This document shows positions 8,416 to 20,702 of a stretch of DNA of 64,000 nt, one piece after another. Made by a program: the position numbers and the translations under genes. The stretch comes from Pectobacterium punjabense (GTDB taxonomy: Bacteria > Pseudomonadota > Gammaproteobacteria > Enterobacterales > Enterobacteriaceae), in NCBI RefSeq assembly GCF_012427845.1, contig NZ_CP038498.1, positions 3,224,001 to 3,288,000 on the forward strand, in the 5' to 3' direction. Under the pieces are notes generated by a model. It was given only the letters and a program-made list of their open reading frames with translations, was not told where the DNA came from and did no database searches. Each line of letters starts with the position of its first letter. Position 1 is the stretch's first letter.

Positions 8416-9264
8416 CTACAGATTGACCCCATTCATTATCACACTGAACACGCCGCCAAGTGCCAGCCAGGGACCAAATGCCAACGGTTTATCCGTCCCT
8501 TCTTTGCGCAATCCGCGCCAGACGAGTGTCACAACCAGCCCGCTTAGCGCCGCTACCAGCACTAAATTCGGTAATGCCTGCCAGCCCAGCCATGCCCCCA
8601 GCGCAGCCAGTAACTTGAAATCACCGTACCCCAGCGCCTCTTTGCCTGTGGCATATTTAAATCCCCAATAAAGTAGCCACAGCGACAAATAGCCGGCCAT
8701 GGCACCTATCACCGCATCGTTCAATGAAACAAACGTTTCCGATAAATTAAACAAAAGCCCCATCCACAGGAGCGACAACGTGAGTACATCCGGCAACAAC
8801 AGCGTTTTTATATCAATAACGGTCAACACCAGCAGGAAAGACAGCAGAATTAACGCTCCCCACAGCGCCATACCGGGAACCCATAGCCAACCCGCCGTCA
8901 GAAAAACCAGCATGGTGATAGCTTCCACTAGCGGATATTGCACAGACACCGGTTGATGACAACAGCGGGAGCGCCCGCGCAGCCACAACCAGCTGAACAG
9001 CGGGATGTTATCTTTCACCGCAATAGCCTGCCGACAATGTGAACAAGCCGAAGGCGGCCACCACAGGTTATAACGCGCACTATCACGACCGGAATCCGTC
9101 ACTCCCATCTGAAGATCGGTATCCTGCTGCCAACGTCGTTCCAGCATAATTGGCAGGCGGTAAATCACCACATTCAGAAAACTGCCAATAATCAGCCCCA
9201 ATACACCCAGCATGCTGAACCACCATGCAGGAAACACCTGTGCGAATTCCCTTAAATCATCCAC
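8416..9264 (-). CDS. outO: Type II secretion prepilin peptidase OutO (GspO)
   Basis: Inner-membrane aspartic peptidase and N-methyltransferase that cleaves and methylates the pseudopilins OutG to OutK; 282 aa with about eight membrane segments. The N-terminal half has GSFLNVVIYRLP and a cytoplasmic zinc-type loop, here CSHC followed by SRCCHQP. The second pair is normally C-x2-C, so one Cys is replaced by Ser and another lies next to the last Cys. Catalytic Asp residues are in VLTVIDIKTLLLPD and in the GYGDFKL signature. The start is GTG 9264 behind AGGGA; the nearby ATG at 9260 is out of frame. Last gene of the out run, 125 bp beyond outN. Confidence 0.95.
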   Translation of the reverse strand: MDDLREFAQVFPAWWFSMLGVLGLIIGSFLNVVIYRLPIMLERRWQQDTDLQMGVTDSGRDSARYNLWWPPSACSHCRQAIAVKDNIPLFSWLWLRGRSRCCHQPVSVQYPLVEAITMLVFLTAGWLWVPGMALWGALILLSFLLVLTVIDIKTLLLPDVLTLSLLWMGLLFNLSETFVSLNDAVIGAMAGYLSLWLLYWGFKYATGKEALGYGDFKLLAALGAWLGWQALPNLVLVAALSGLVVTLVWRGLRKEGTDKPLAFGPWLALGGVFSVIMNGVNL

Positions 9265-9344
9265 GTTAATCCCTGAGTATTGATAAAGAAGTGGTATAGA
9301 TGAGTTGCCCGTTCTCGCGAGCGCCTACGCAGTGATTGCAACGA

Positions 9345-9398
9345 TCGTCTTTATTACAACAATTGTCTTTATTACAACAGTTGTCTTTATTACAACAA
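9345..9398. repeat. 18-bp tandem repeat, three copies, at the end of outN
   Basis: Three near-identical 18-bp units (minus strand TTGTTGTAATAAAGACAA) run head to tail. The outN stop codon lies inside the first unit read on the minus strand, and the other two units follow in the outN-outO spacer. Each unit carries its own in-frame TAA. Copy number could vary without changing the protein. Confidence 0.85.
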
Positions 9399-10136
9399 GC
9401 GCCCCTGAAAATTCAGCGTTCTGGCACCCTGTTCGTCTGCTTTACCCGTGGTCGCCAGCAGCTTTTTCATGGTCGCGGGTAAGTCATTCCCGCTGCTAAG
9501 CCGTCCCGTAAAACGGTATTCGCCTTTCGGGGTAACGCTGCCTTTACCAGACAACTGTAGATATGAGGAAACCTGCCGCAGACTCGCTTCCAGTCCGCCT
9601 TGTTGGCAGCGTAGCGTGGCCTGAGGCGTCGCTAACGCCAGCCCACCCAGCGGCGTTTTTACCCGCGCGTCTGCCCAAATGACGCTAGCATCCAGCGACT
9701 GGCAGCCTGAACGATCGACCGTCGCTTCTTGCAGATTTAGCTGCACGTTTCCTTCCGCCCCGATTGGCACAATAAAACGTAACTGGCTGAATAAGTAGCC
9801 GGCCGGAACAGAAAGCCGCCATTGATAAAGCTGCGGCTGCTGCCAGCCGCGAATGATTCCATGACCTTCAATGCCTTCCGGGTTTTTAAACGCAATCTCT
9901 AACGCGGGCATAAAACCCGAAAAAGTGATTTTCCAGTGCACATCGTCCAACGTTAACTTACGCCAGCTAAACCGTTGCAGATTCCCCTGCCATAGCGTTC
10001 CAGCGGCCTCCGCGACCACCATTCCGGCTGGCAGGGGCACCGCAGTAAGCAAGCGGGCAGGTGCATAGCACGCCAGAAACAGCCCATAGGCCAGAACCAG
10101 AGCGACACCAGCGCTGATGCCGGATTTAAGCTTCAT
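9390..10136 (-). CDS. outN: Type II secretion protein OutN (GspN)
   Basis: Bitopic inner-membrane protein with a large periplasmic part, 248 aa, usual for GspN. A hydrophobic anchor spans about residues 7-25. The family segment AEAAGTLWQGNLQRFSWRKLTLDDVHWKI and a C-terminal FTGRLSSGNDLPATMKKLL...FQGRLL are present. GspN is absent from several T2SSs and its exact job is uncertain; a role near the OutC/L/M platform is usual opinion. Its ATG overlaps the end of outM by 11 bp. The C-terminal codons lie in the 18-bp tandem repeat. Confidence 0.93.
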   Translation of the reverse strand: MKLKSGISAGVALVLAYGLFLACYAPARLLTAVPLPAGMVVAEAAGTLWQGNLQRFSWRKLTLDDVHWKITFSGFMPALEIAFKNPEGIEGHGIIRGWQQPQLYQWRLSVPAGYLFSQLRFIVPIGAEGNVQLNLQEATVDRSGCQSLDASVIWADARVKTPLGGLALATPQATLRCQQGGLEASLRQVSSYLQLSGKGSVTPKGEYRFTGRLSSGNDLPATMKKLLATTGKADEQGARTLNFQGRLL

Positions 10137-10620
10137 CCGACCGTTCCAGCATTAGCCTGGTGACATCCACCATGCCAGGGCTTTGCTCTACGGCATTCAC
10201 ATCCAGCGACACAACACGTACGCCGTTTTGCCGTTCCAGTTCACTCAGCCAGCGTAGCAGACTATTGAAGTCACTCTGCGCTAGCGTTACCGATGCCTGG
10301 TTCCCCTGCGGCTGCAAACGTACAACAGACAGTCCGTAACGCTGGGTACTTTGTGAAATCAAAATAGGCAGACTGGTTTCCCTCTGACTATTTTCCCCCT
10401 GCGCCTGATTTTCCTGTGGAATCGATGGGGCCTGTTTTTGCATCCAGTTTACGGTTTGCTGTTCACGGGAAATTGTGCGTTCCCACAGTTCCTCCCGCAG
10501 TTGCCACGGCTGAACAATAGCGTAATAAACCAGACAGAGCAGAAGCATCGCCGCACACACGACCATAAGCTGGCGCTCCCGCGGGCTCATGGCCTGCCAG
10601 CGTTGCCGTAATTCATTCAT
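10126..10620 (-). CDS. outM: Type II secretion protein OutM (GspM)
   Basis: Inner-membrane platform protein of 164 aa that partners OutL and helps recruit OutE and the pseudopilus. A short N-terminal cytoplasmic tail (MSPRERQLM) precedes one membrane segment at about residues 19-37, followed by a coiled-coil-like stretch and a C-terminal ferredoxin-like domain (LRWLSELERQNGVRVVSLDVNAVEQSPGMVDVTRLMLER). Its ATG overlaps the outL stop as ATGA. Confidence 0.94.
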   Translation of the reverse strand: MNELRQRWQAMSPRERQLMVVCAAMLLLCLVYYAIVQPWQLREELWERTISREQQTVNWMQKQAPSIPQENQAQGENSQRETSLPILISQSTQRYGLSVVRLQPQGNQASVTLAQSDFNSLLRWLSELERQNGVRVVSLDVNAVEQSPGMVDVTRLMLERSDEA

Positions 10621-11890
10621 TGCTGGCTCCTTAATGTTAACCGGCCTTCAACCCGATCGTTTTCCTGCCGCATCTCACCCGCCTGTACCTGATAATAGGC
10701 AGCAGCCTGCTGCTGAAACTGTTCCAACTCTTGATAAGACGTACCCTGCAACGCCAATCGGAATTCACCCGCAGAACCGTCGTAAGACAGCGACTGAATT
10801 TTGATCGCGCTATTCTGCGTCATGAGTTGCTGCAAAGGGCTCAATTGCTCCAGTAGCCCCTTCCCCGCACTCCCGGCTGTCGTACGTTGCAGATGCTGCT
10901 GCATCTGTGCTCGCGGGTTAACGACATTCGTCTCGGAAGGGAAAATTTGCCGATAGACGCGCACGCTCTCCTGCCGCCAATGCTCGGCCTGCTGATAAAG
11001 CTGATAGTGCGCCCAGCCAGCATCCGCCACGACCAACAAGAGATAACAAGCAAAAGCAATTCCAACGCTACGCCACGGCAATAGCCTGTTTTGCCACGCG
11101 TTCTCCGGCGCATAATCGCCTTGCCGCAAATCAACTGAAGCGGGTAGAGATACCGTCGCCGCCAATGTAAAGAGATCCGTTTCTGGCTGCGCCTTCCACT
11201 CGCTTTCCTCCTGCCATTCGTACTGCGACAGCTCACCGCCAATCGAGGCAGCGCTATAGCTGTATATCGCAGGCAGCGGCATAGATGCCTTCAGCAGGTC
11301 ACCACACCAAGACGATTCTGCCGCCATGGCATGACCCGTAGGCTGGCGAAACAGCCACATGTCATCATGTTGCAACGCGCTCCACCCATCCTGATGTTTT
11401 GGCAATACGCGAGCATCAGGCAACAGGGCATCAACGCGGAGACCCAACGCATCACACAGTGCCAGCCACTGCTGCATTCGGCTTTTTTCCACCACGGCAA
11501 CCGTACCGTCATCACCATGAATTTCCAACACGGCAAAATGCAGCTTTTCAATATCCGTAGCCAGTTGATCTTCCAGCATAAATGGTACGACTTGCGTCAG
11601 TTGACGCCGCGCCTGCCGGGGCAACGTCAGGGCATAAAACGTCACGTCCGTTGCCGGAACCAGAACGCGGGTAAATGCCACGGACGGATAGGCTGCCAGC
11701 GCAGGACGAACCTGCTCTACGCTGCCGCGTCCCTGACTCAGTACGCTTTCCCCATTGGATGAACGGACCTGCCATTCGATTTCGCCCTGTTCCTCTACCG
11801 GAAGGCGCACAATGAGGCACGGATGTCGAACAACCGAACCTCGATTTAATGGAGCTTTCGCGGTTTTTTTCTTCCATTTTCCCGCTAATT

Positions 11891-11894
<4 letters not shown>
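10617..11894 (-). CDS. outL: Type II secretion protein OutL (GspL)
   Basis: Links the cytoplasmic ATPase OutE to the inner-membrane platform; 425 aa. The N-terminal ~250 residues form the actin-like cytoplasmic domain (CLIVRLPVEEQGEIEW, then FTRVLVPATDVTFYALTLP and VPFMLEDQLATDIEKLHFAV). One membrane segment lies around RSVGIAFACYLLLVVADAGW (about residues 273-292), followed by a periplasmic ferredoxin-like domain that binds OutM. Its ATG overlaps the outK stop as ATGA. Confidence 0.95.
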
Positions 11895-13885
<1,991 letters not shown>

Positions 13886-13889
<4 letters not shown>

Positions 13890-14452
13890 CGCTTCTTACC
13901 CTGACTCATCGACGTCACAAACCGCCCGTTGGCATCCATCTGGAGCCAATTCGAGAGTGCTTTATTGTCAGACTTAACGAACAGACGGAAAGGCGTGATT
14001 TCACCACCGGGCAAAATCAGGATATCGGGATCGTCGCCACTCTGCGTTTTCTCCACTTTTTTCCCATCGGCCTGCAATAGCTCAAGCCGTAACCCATCGG
14101 GCAGCGCCGCCGATGTCCTCACCCGATACGGTTGCCACGGCTGCCACTTGTAACCCTGCCAGCGATCGCCGCTCGGCACAGACACGCTTTCCGCTGTAGC
14201 AGGTCGCTGGAGTTGATAAAACTGCCAGCGATCGGGATAAATGCGCACACCCAGCATATATTCATTCACCTGACTGCTTTCAGCAGCAAATTCTAACTGT
14301 GCCTGAAAACGAGCCAACTGCCAGGCGCTGTCATTTTGGCGCTCGGGGGGAAACGCCATGACCACCATACCCGCAGCGATACCGGCCAGTAACACGACCA
14401 GCATCATTTCCAGCAGGGTGAACCCCTGCTGCTTCCTCGTTGACCGCTTCAT
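13886..14452 (-). CDS. outH: Type II secretion minor pseudopilin OutH (GspH)
   Basis: Minor pseudopilin of 188 aa, thought to link the tip complex to the OutG shaft. Leader MKRSTRKQQG precedes FTLLEMMLVVLLAGIAAGMVV with Glu at +5. The globular part has the GspH-like LARFQAQLEFAAESSQVNEYMLGVRIYPDRWQFYQL. A spacer of 101 bp with a small hairpin separates it from outG, while it is coupled to outI. Confidence 0.94.
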
Positions 14453-14478
14453 TGCGCTTCTGCCGTCCTTTTCCCGCC

Positions 14479-14496
14479 GTCATCGGTAGCGATGAC
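14479..14496. other. Stem-loop between outG and outH
   Basis: Perfect 7-bp arms GTCATCG and CGATGAC flank a 4-base loop in the 101-bp outG-outH spacer. No T-run follows on the minus strand, so it is not a classic terminator. It could stabilise the 3' end of the outG message and favour its higher expression as major pseudopilin. Confidence 0.5.
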
Positions 14497-14553
14497 CTAC
14501 AACTATCGCCCGACAGCAATCATCTATAAAAACGGGTGTGCCGCCACATACCT

Positions 14554-14994
14554 TTATTTTTTATCAAGATTCCAGTTGCCGATATCATCTTCTGTTCCCG
14601 GCATACCATCTGGTCCCAAAGAAAAAATATCCAGCTTGCCGTGCTGACCTGGGTTTAGCAGTTGGTAGTCGGTCCCCCATGGGTCCTGCGGCAGGCGACG
14701 AATATAGCCATCGGCTGGGTAGTTACGCGGTTCCGGCTGTACCGTCGGCTTCGTTACCAACGCTTTCAGCCCCTGTTCTGTGGACGGATAGCGATTGTTA
14801 TCCAACTTGTACATATCGAGCGCACTTTCAAGCGAGACAATATCGCTGACCGCTTTTTGTCGATCCGCCTTTTCTTTATTCCCCATCAAATTAGGCACCA
14901 CCAAACTCGCCAGCACGCCGAGAATGACGATCACCACCATAATTTCCAACAGGGTAAAACCACGCTGACTACCACCACGTTGATACTGTTGCAT
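14554..14994 (-). CDS. outG: Type II secretion major pseudopilin OutG (GspG)
   Basis: Main subunit of the T2SS pseudopilus, 146 aa. Leader MQQYQRGGSQRG precedes FTLLEIMVVIVILGVLASLVVPN with Glu at +5. The typical GspG core follows: LESALDMYKLDNNRYPSTEQGLKALVTKP, LPQDPWGTDYQ, and the C-terminal calcium site D-IFSLGPDGMPGTEDDIGNW. It lies 32 bp downstream of outF. Higher expression than its neighbours is expected for this subunit. Confidence 0.97.
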   Translation of the reverse strand: MQQYQRGGSQRGFTLLEIMVVIVILGVLASLVVPNLMGNKEKADRQKAVSDIVSLESALDMYKLDNNRYPSTEQGLKALVTKPTVQPEPRNYPADGYIRRLPQDPWGTDYQLLNPGQHGKLDIFSLGPDGMPGTEDDIGNWNLDKK

Positions 14995-15026
14995 CCTTAC
15001 TTTTCCTTGTTCAATTGTTGGTTCTC

Positions 15027-16253
15027 TTACGAACTCATTAACGTATTCAGTTGCAGGATCGGTTGTAAAATCGCCAATACGATAAACAGCACCACTGCCG
15101 CCATGCTGACCACCAGCAGAGGTTCAAATAACCCCAGCGCCAGCGTCATTTGTGAACTGAATTCACGATCCTGATTATCTGCCGCACGCTCCAGCATGCT
15201 GTCCAACTCGCCGCTGCGTTCACCGCTGGCGATCATATGGCGCATCATTGGAGGAAAGAGCGCCGTCTGCTCCAGTGCTTTGTGCAGGCTCACCCCTTCT
15301 CGCACCGCATCCGTCGCCATAGAAAGTCGATGGCGAGCGTAATCATTGCTCATCACATCGCCGCTAATGCGCATCGCCTGTAGCAGCGGCACGGCACTGG
15401 CGTTGAGAATACTGAGCGTCCGCGCATAGCGTGCCGTATTCAGGCCGCGAGCAATACGACCAAGCAGCGGTAAATGCAGTAGGCGTCGATGAAAACTAAC
15501 GCGCCGTTTTTCCTGCCGCAGCATCACCCGCAGCGCCATAAACCCTACCAGCAACGCCAGCAGGAACCACGGTCCAAACGCACGCACGGCATCACTCATC
15601 CCCATCAACACACGGGTTGAAAGCGGCAGCGCCTGTTTCATATGAATAAATTGCTCGACGACTTTCGGCACGACAACAGACAGCAAAATACTCACCACGG
15701 CGATCGCGACCACGGTTAGCACGCAAGGATAGATCATCGCCTGCTGTATGCGGCTACGCATCTGTTGACGCTGCTCGGTGTAGTCCGCCAGCCGATTCAG
15801 CACTTCATCAAGATGACCGGACGTTTCACCTGCGGCGACCATTGCGCAGTACAAGCGCTCAAAGCTACCGGGAAAACATTTCATGGCATCAGCCAGCGAG
15901 TGGCCTTCCATCACCTTGCTGCGCACCGCTGCCATCAATTGGCTCAGATGCGGCTTTTCACTCTGCTTCGCCACGGCATCCAGCGCTTCTTCCAGCGGCA
16001 ACGATGCCGCCACCAGCGTAGCCAACTGGCGCGTCAACAATGCTAAATCTGAGGTACTAATACGGATCTTGCGACGTAGGGAAAAACCCGTAGCGCTGGA
16101 TTTCTGCTGTTCGCCTCGGCTTTCATCGACCGATAGCGGCACCAGCCCCCGTTCCCGTAATAGCTGACGCGCCTGTCTGGCAGAGTCGGCCTCCTGACTG
16201 CCACGGCATTTTTTCCCCTGCGCATCCAGCGCTTGATAGTGGTACTGTGCCAT
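15027..16253 (-). CDS. outF: Type II secretion platform protein OutF (GspF)
   Basis: Polytopic inner-membrane protein of 408 aa at the base of the pseudopilus. The N-terminus [15 protein letters not shown], two repeated cytoplasmic GspF domains ([23 protein letters not shown] and [22 protein letters not shown]) and three membrane segments, near residues 170-195, 220-245 and 375-398, fit the family. It interacts with OutE and OutL. The start is two bases past the outE stop, so the two are co-translated. Confidence 0.96.
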   Translation of the reverse strand: MAQYHYQALDAQGKKCRGSQEADSARQARQLLRERGLVPLSVDESRGEQQKSSATGFSLRRKIRISTSDLALLTRQLATLVAASLPLEEALDAVAKQSEKPHLSQLMAAVRSKVMEGHSLADAMKCFPGSFERLYCAMVAAGETSGHLDEVLNRLADYTEQRQQMRSRIQQAMIYPCVLTVVAIAVVSILLSVVVPKVVEQFIHMKQALPLSTRVLMGMSDAVRAFGPWFLLALLVGFMALRVMLRQEKRRVSFHRRLLHLPLLGRIARGLNTARYARTLSILNASAVPLLQAMRISGDVMSNDYARHRLSMATDAVREGVSLHKALEQTALFPPMMRHMIASGERSGELDSMLERAADNQDREFSSQMTLALGLFEPLLVVSMAAVVLFIVLAILQPILQLNTLMSS

Positions 16254-16254
16254 G

Positions 16255-17751
16255 TCATTCCTCTTTGGTTACGCGGATCACTTCTTCCCAGGTCGTAAGC
16301 CCCGCCAGTACCTTCTCCAACCCATCCTGACGGATCGTTGTTCGGCTCTCTCCCAGAATCTGCGCAATCGCCATTTCACCGTCACGACGATGGATCGCAG
16401 CACGGACGTCATCATTGATGAGAACCAATTCATGAATACCAATACGTCCCCGATAGCCGGTAAAGCTACACTGCGGACAACCAACGGGGCTGTGCAGCAG
16501 CGTATCCGATGCAATTCCCATCTGTTTTGCCTGAACCGGATCGACAGGCTGCGGCTGGCTACAGTCAGGACACAGCGTTCTGACCAGACGCTGTGCGAGT
16601 ACGCCCAGCAGAGAAGTTGATAGCAGGAAAGGTTCTACGCCCATATCCTGCAAACGAGACAGCGCGCCCAGCGCACTATTGGTATGCAGTGTGGATAAGA
16701 CAAGGTGACCCGTTAGCGATGCCTGCACGGCAATTTGCGCGGTTTCCCCATCACGAATTTCCCCCACTAGGACCACATCCGGGTCCTGACGCAAAATGGC
16801 ACGTAGCCCGCGGGCAAACGTCATATCCACCTTGGTATTGACCTGCGTTTGCCCGATGCCTTCCAGCTCATATTCGATGGGATCTTCCACCGTCATGATG
16901 TTACGTTCCGAAGCATTCAGGCGACTAAGCGCAGCATAAAGCGTGGTACTTTTCCCCGACCCAGTCGGACCGGTGACCAGAATAATGCCGTGTGGACGAT
17001 GGATCAGGCTGTCCAGCAGTTGTCGATTGCGGTCCGACATGCCCAACAATTCAAGATCGAGCTTAACGCTGTTTTTATCCAGCAAACGCAACACAACACG
17101 CTCACCGTAATTCGACGGAAGAGTGGATACACGCACGTCAACCGCACGTCCTCCGACCCGCAGCGCCATGCGACCATCCTGCGGGATACGCTTTTCAGCA
17201 ATATCCAGCTTTGCCATGACTTTGATACGCGACACCAGCAGCGAAGCGAGCTTACGCTGTGGACGCAGAATCTCACGCAGTACACCATCAACGCGGAAAC
17301 GGATCAGCAAATAGCGCTCATAGGTTTCGATATGAATATCCGATGCTTTATTCTTAATCGCTTCGGTCAGCATGGCGTTAATGAGGCGGATAATCGGCGC
17401 ATCGTCATCAGCATCAAGCAGATCGTCGCTATCTGGTAGCTCTTCCACCAGCGTATAGAAGTCCATCTCGTTGCCGATGTCCTCCATCATACGGCGCGCT
17501 TCTTCCGAGTCGCGCTGATAGCTAATGACCAATTGCCGCTCGAATTCTTCGTCCGTGACCCGCTCAATCCTGAGCGAACATCCAGCCACCCGACGCGCCT
17601 CCAACAACGCAGCCGCTGGTGTCTGCGCGACGCAAATCGTTCGAAGGCTCGCATCATTATCCCCCTGCAACAGCAGGATTTGCTGCGACCGTGCATAGGC
17701 GAAAGGCAATATGGGGCGTAATTCTATAATCTGGGAAGCCGCGTCACTCAT
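16255..17751 (-). CDS. outE: Type II secretion ATPase OutE (GspE)
   Basis: Hexameric cytoplasmic ATPase that powers pseudopilus assembly, 498 aa. It shows DIHIETYE, Walker [13 protein letters not shown], the Asp box ITVEDP-like ([10 protein letters not shown]), Walker [16 protein letters not shown] and the His box [14 protein letters not shown] tetracysteine zinc element follows: CPDC and CPQC separated by about 30 residues, with [11 protein letters not shown]. All catalytic motifs look intact. The N-terminal domain binds OutL. Its ATG overlaps the outD stop as ATGA. Confidence 0.97.
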   Translation of the reverse strand: MSDAASQIIELRPILPFAYARSQQILLLQGDNDASLRTICVAQTPAAALLEARRVAGCSLRIERVTDEEFERQLVISYQRDSEEARRMMEDIGNEMDFYTLVEELPDSDDLLDADDDAPIIRLINAMLTEAIKNKASDIHIETYERYLLIRFRVDGVLREILRPQRKLASLLVSRIKVMAKLDIAEKRIPQDGRMALRVGGRAVDVRVSTLPSNYGERVVLRLLDKNSVKLDLELLGMSDRNRQLLDSLIHRPHGIILVTGPTGSGKSTTLYAALSRLNASERNIMTVEDPIEYELEGIGQTQVNTKVDMTFARGLRAILRQDPDVVLVGEIRDGETAQIAVQASLTGHLVLSTLHTNSALGALSRLQDMGVEPFLLSTSLLGVLAQRLVRTLCPDCSQPQPVDPVQAKQMGIASDTLLHSPVGCPQCSFTGYRGRIGIHELVLINDDVRAAIHRRDGEMAIAQILGESRTTIRQDGLEKVLAGLTTWEEVIRVTKEE

Positions 17752-19802
17752 TTCCCGCCCGCCGGGTAAAATGCCACGATAGAGGACTGAACCTGACGGA
17801 ACGTATAAGCGTTCCCGCCTTCCGGCAAGCGCAGTAAATCGTTATCCAGCAGATTAGCCTTCCCGCCATTCGCCTCTCTCTGCTTCTCTTCTTCAGCATT
17901 GAACGAGTGATATTTACTGGCAGAAGCGCTCTGGTATTGGCTACGATCGCGGATAATAGAAGGACGGATAAACAGCATCAGATTACGTTTTTTCGTTTCC
18001 TGGCTGTTTGAACGGAACAAATGCCCCAGAACGGGAATATCTCCCAACAGAGGCACTTTACTGGCAGACTCATTCGTACTTTTGTCCAGCAAGCCGCCCA
18101 CCACCACGGTTTCGCCGCTGCTGACCAGCACTGCGTTATTAACGGTACGCGTATTGAATGTTGCTCCGAGGTTGGTGCTGCTGCTGGAAGCCGCATCCGC
18201 TACGCTGGAGACTTCCTGCTCGATTTCCAGTAGAACAGAATCGCCCTCGTTAATTTGGGGCTTCACCTTCAGTTTAATACCGACCGTTTTACGTTCCACC
18301 GTTTGGAAAACGTTGTCGCCGGATGTCGTTTGCGAGCCAGCCAACACGGGCACTTCCTGGCCGACGTTAAACGTCGCTTCCATATTATCCAGCGTCACAA
18401 TACTCGGTGTTGCCAGAATATCGTTCTTGCTGTTGCTGGACAGCGCCGTCATCAGCATGCCCCAGTTACCCTGATAGAAACCGGCAGCAATCCCGTTGAA
18501 ACCGCCAAGTGCCGTTGTCGCTGCCGTACCAAGTGTTCCATCACGCCGGAATTGATCCGCTCCCGCCATCATTGTCGTGATCGGTAGACCGGTGTTCGTG
18601 AACTGCGTCACCCCGGCATTCTTATTGGCCCATTGCACACCGAGGTTCATCCCATCGGCATCTTGTACTTCCGCGATGATCGCTTCGACCAATACCTGTG
18701 GGCGACGGATATCCAACTGCGCAATCACCTGTTCCAGATCGCGCATGATGTCAGGCGCTGCATTCACAATCAGCGAGTTGGTTTGCTCATGCGCTTTAAT
18801 CGAAATGTCTTTGCGCAGCGCAGGCAGCGCATTTTGTTGGTCGGTTTGGATACTGTCGCCTACGCCCGTGAGCACTTCGACCAGATCGGCAGCCTTGGCG
18901 TATTTGAGATAGATGACTTTGGTGTTACCTTGCACTGCCTGCTGGCGATCGAGCTGCTTGACCATATCGATGACGCGCTGGCGTGAATTCGGTTCACCCC
19001 GTACCAGCACTGAGTTGGTTCGTTCATCGGCCACCACATTCGCGGTTAACATACCCGGCAAGGCGGACTTCTCGTCCATCTTATTCAGCTCATTGACCAT
19101 CTTCACCACTTCCGTGGAGGACGCGTAAGACAGTGGAATACTGGTAACATTCCGATCGCCCGTCTGATCAACCCGTTCGACGATCGTCATCAACCGCTTG
19201 ATTACCCCCGCGCGCCCAGTCATCAGCAGCACGTTCGACGGCTCGTAATGCACCACGCTCCCAGCTCCCGCGTTGTCGTTCAACTGACGCAGCAGCGGCG
19301 CCAAATCACGCGCCGCCACATTGTTGACGGGCACCACGCGCGTAACAACTTCATCACCGATACCAGGCTGATCATCACTGGCCAACGGCATCGACGTCGA
19401 TTTCGCATCTTTTGAGCGAATAATTTTCAACACATTGTTATCCATAGGGACAACAGTAAATCCATAAACATCCAGCACGCTAAGGAAGAACTGGTAATAC
19501 TGCTCTTCGTTCATCATGTCATAACTGCGTACAGTAATCGTTCCGCTGACCGACGGATCGATAATAACCGTCTTATTCAGATTCTTACTGACGGTATTGA
19601 TAAACTCTTGAATGTCCGTGCCTTTAAAACTGGCGGAGAACTCAGCGCTCCACGCTAACGATGACGCCATCAGCAGAACACTCCCGCTGAGCAATAGCAT
19701 GCTCTTGCGGCGTACATGACTAAGCCATTGGTTTTTATGCTTTGAAAAAACCTGACGCTTAAAAAATCCCTGTCCCTTGCTAAACAAATTAGTGGTCTCC
19801 AT
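17748..19802 (-). CDS. outD: Type II secretion secretin OutD (GspD)
   Basis: Outer-membrane secretin forming the exit pore. I use ATG 19802 ([10 protein letters not shown]), giving 684 aa and a 14-bp overlap with outC; the frame stays open to 19838, which would overlap by 50 bp. A hydrophobic signal sequence ([20 protein letters not shown]) ends about 50 residues in, so the leader is long. Domains follow as N0 ([29 protein letters not shown]), N1 to N3 ([46 protein letters not shown]), then the secretin core with [10 protein letters not shown] and [15 protein letters not shown]. The Ser-rich linker found in some Dickeya OutD proteins is nearly absent. The C-terminus should bind the pilotin OutS. 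Confidence 0.95.
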   Translation of the reverse strand: METTNLFSKGQGFFKRQVFSKHKNQWLSHVRRKSMLLLSGSVLLMASSLAWSAEFSASFKGTDIQEFINTVSKNLNKTVIIDPSVSGTITVRSYDMMNEEQYYQFFLSVLDVYGFTVVPMDNNVLKIIRSKDAKSTSMPLASDDQPGIGDEVVTRVVPVNNVAARDLAPLLRQLNDNAGAGSVVHYEPSNVLLMTGRAGVIKRLMTIVERVDQTGDRNVTSIPLSYASSTEVVKMVNELNKMDEKSALPGMLTANVVADERTNSVLVRGEPNSRQRVIDMVKQLDRQQAVQGNTKVIYLKYAKAADLVEVLTGVGDSIQTDQQNALPALRKDISIKAHEQTNSLIVNAAPDIMRDLEQVIAQLDIRRPQVLVEAIIAEVQDADGMNLGVQWANKNAGVTQFTNTGLPITTMMAGADQFRRDGTLGTAATTALGGFNGIAAGFYQGNWGMLMTALSSNSKNDILATPSIVTLDNMEATFNVGQEVPVLAGSQTTSGDNVFQTVERKTVGIKLKVKPQINEGDSVLLEIEQEVSSVADAASSSSTNLGATFNTRTVNNAVLVSSGETVVVGGLLDKSTNESASKVPLLGDIPVLGHLFRSNSQETKKRNLMLFIRPSIIRDRSQYQSASASKYHSFNAEEEKQREANGGKANLLDNDLLRLPEGGNAYTFRQVQSSIVAFYPAGGK

Positions 19803-20667
19803 CCAGTGCCAGATATATATCTTGCTGTTGACCATCACGCTCGACGGTCAAATTAAATTTGCTCATCCCTGCCAATTGCGCCATCGCCTGCTGTGCCTGA
19901 TCCGTATCACGTAAATCCATGCCGTTTAATGACACAGCGAGATCGTTATCCTGCAAGCCTGCGCGGTAGAAAAGATCGGGATTTTTGCCGGGGTTTAACT
20001 GATATCCTTTCAGTACGTCTTCTTCCGTGACGGGAGAAATGGTGAGGTAATCCTGCGCCGTAAAGGGGGCCTTTTGAATCTCATCTTTCACCTGGCTAAA
20101 AGTGCCAGAAGACAGTGGGACAGCGGCGGTGTTTTCTTCCTGATATAAATGGAGCGCCTCATACCGCCCCTGATACTGGAGCACGACACGATCGGCAGAG
20201 ATAGTCACAATTTTGGCTTCATAGCCGGGAATGGCATCGCCAACATTACGGCTGTATTGCTGACTATCTTTAGCGATAATGGCAATCGAACGCTTGGCGT
20301 CTCCACTCGCCAGCACCCCTGTCAGACTGATATTTAACGATGTCAGCGGAATATCACCAGATAGCGCGGCATCGTTAGCTGCGGTCATATCCGCATCGGG
20401 AGCATGACCAAACAAGGTAAAATCACCTAACGTAGCAGGTTTTTCTTTCGCCTGGGCAGGCGTGACCGACACGCCAACAACGCGTGAATCTTCAGGTAGG
20501 AGAAAGCGCCAGGTCAGTACAGCCAACTGCTGGCAAATCAGCAGTAAAATCAGCCCCAACACAATACGTCGGATCAGCGGCGCGGGCAGTGACCGAACAG
20601 AGGCAACCAGCGAATTAAAAGACGGTTCTTTGAAAACTTGCAATCGTGCCATAGCATAATCATCCAT
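19789..20667 (-). CDS. outC: Type II secretion protein OutC (GspC), PDZ type
   Basis: Bitopic inner-membrane protein of 292 aa that connects the platform to the secretin and takes part in substrate choice. One membrane segment (IVLGLILLLICQQLAVLTW) lies near residues 35-54. The periplasmic HR domain (LTSLNISLTGVLASGDAKRSIAII) binds OutD, and a C-terminal PDZ domain spans about residues 190-290. ATG 20667 is preferred: a GGGGAG ribosome site sits four bases before it. That site is buried in an 11-bp GC-rich stem. A GTG at 20679 and an ATG at 20652 are alternatives. Confidence 0.93.
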   Translation of the reverse strand: MDDYAMARLQVFKEPSFNSLVASVRSLPAPLIRRIVLGLILLLICQQLAVLTWRFLLPEDSRVVGVSVTPAQAKEKPATLGDFTLFGHAPDADMTAANDAALSGDIPLTSLNISLTGVLASGDAKRSIAIIAKDSQQYSRNVGDAIPGYEAKIVTISADRVVLQYQGRYEALHLYQEENTAAVPLSSGTFSQVKDEIQKAPFTAQDYLTISPVTEEDVLKGYQLNPGKNPDLFYRAGLQDNDLAVSLNGMDLRDTDQAQQAMAQLAGMSKFNLTVERDGQQQDIYLALDGDH

Positions 20668-20671
20668 AATA

Positions 20672-20696
20672 CTCCCCACGCCAGCGGCGTGGGGAG
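20672..20696 (-). promoter_or_regulatory. GC-rich stem-loop masking the outC ribosome site
   Basis: Perfect 11-bp arms CTCCCCACGCC and GGCGTGGGGAG with a 3-base loop lie between the GH28 gene stop and outC. On the mRNA the GGGGAG of outC forms the end of the 3' arm, so the ribosome site would be paired. No T-run follows. Likely effects are lowered outC translation, or protection of the upstream message. Confidence 0.7.
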
Positions 20697-20702
20697 AATG
20701 CC

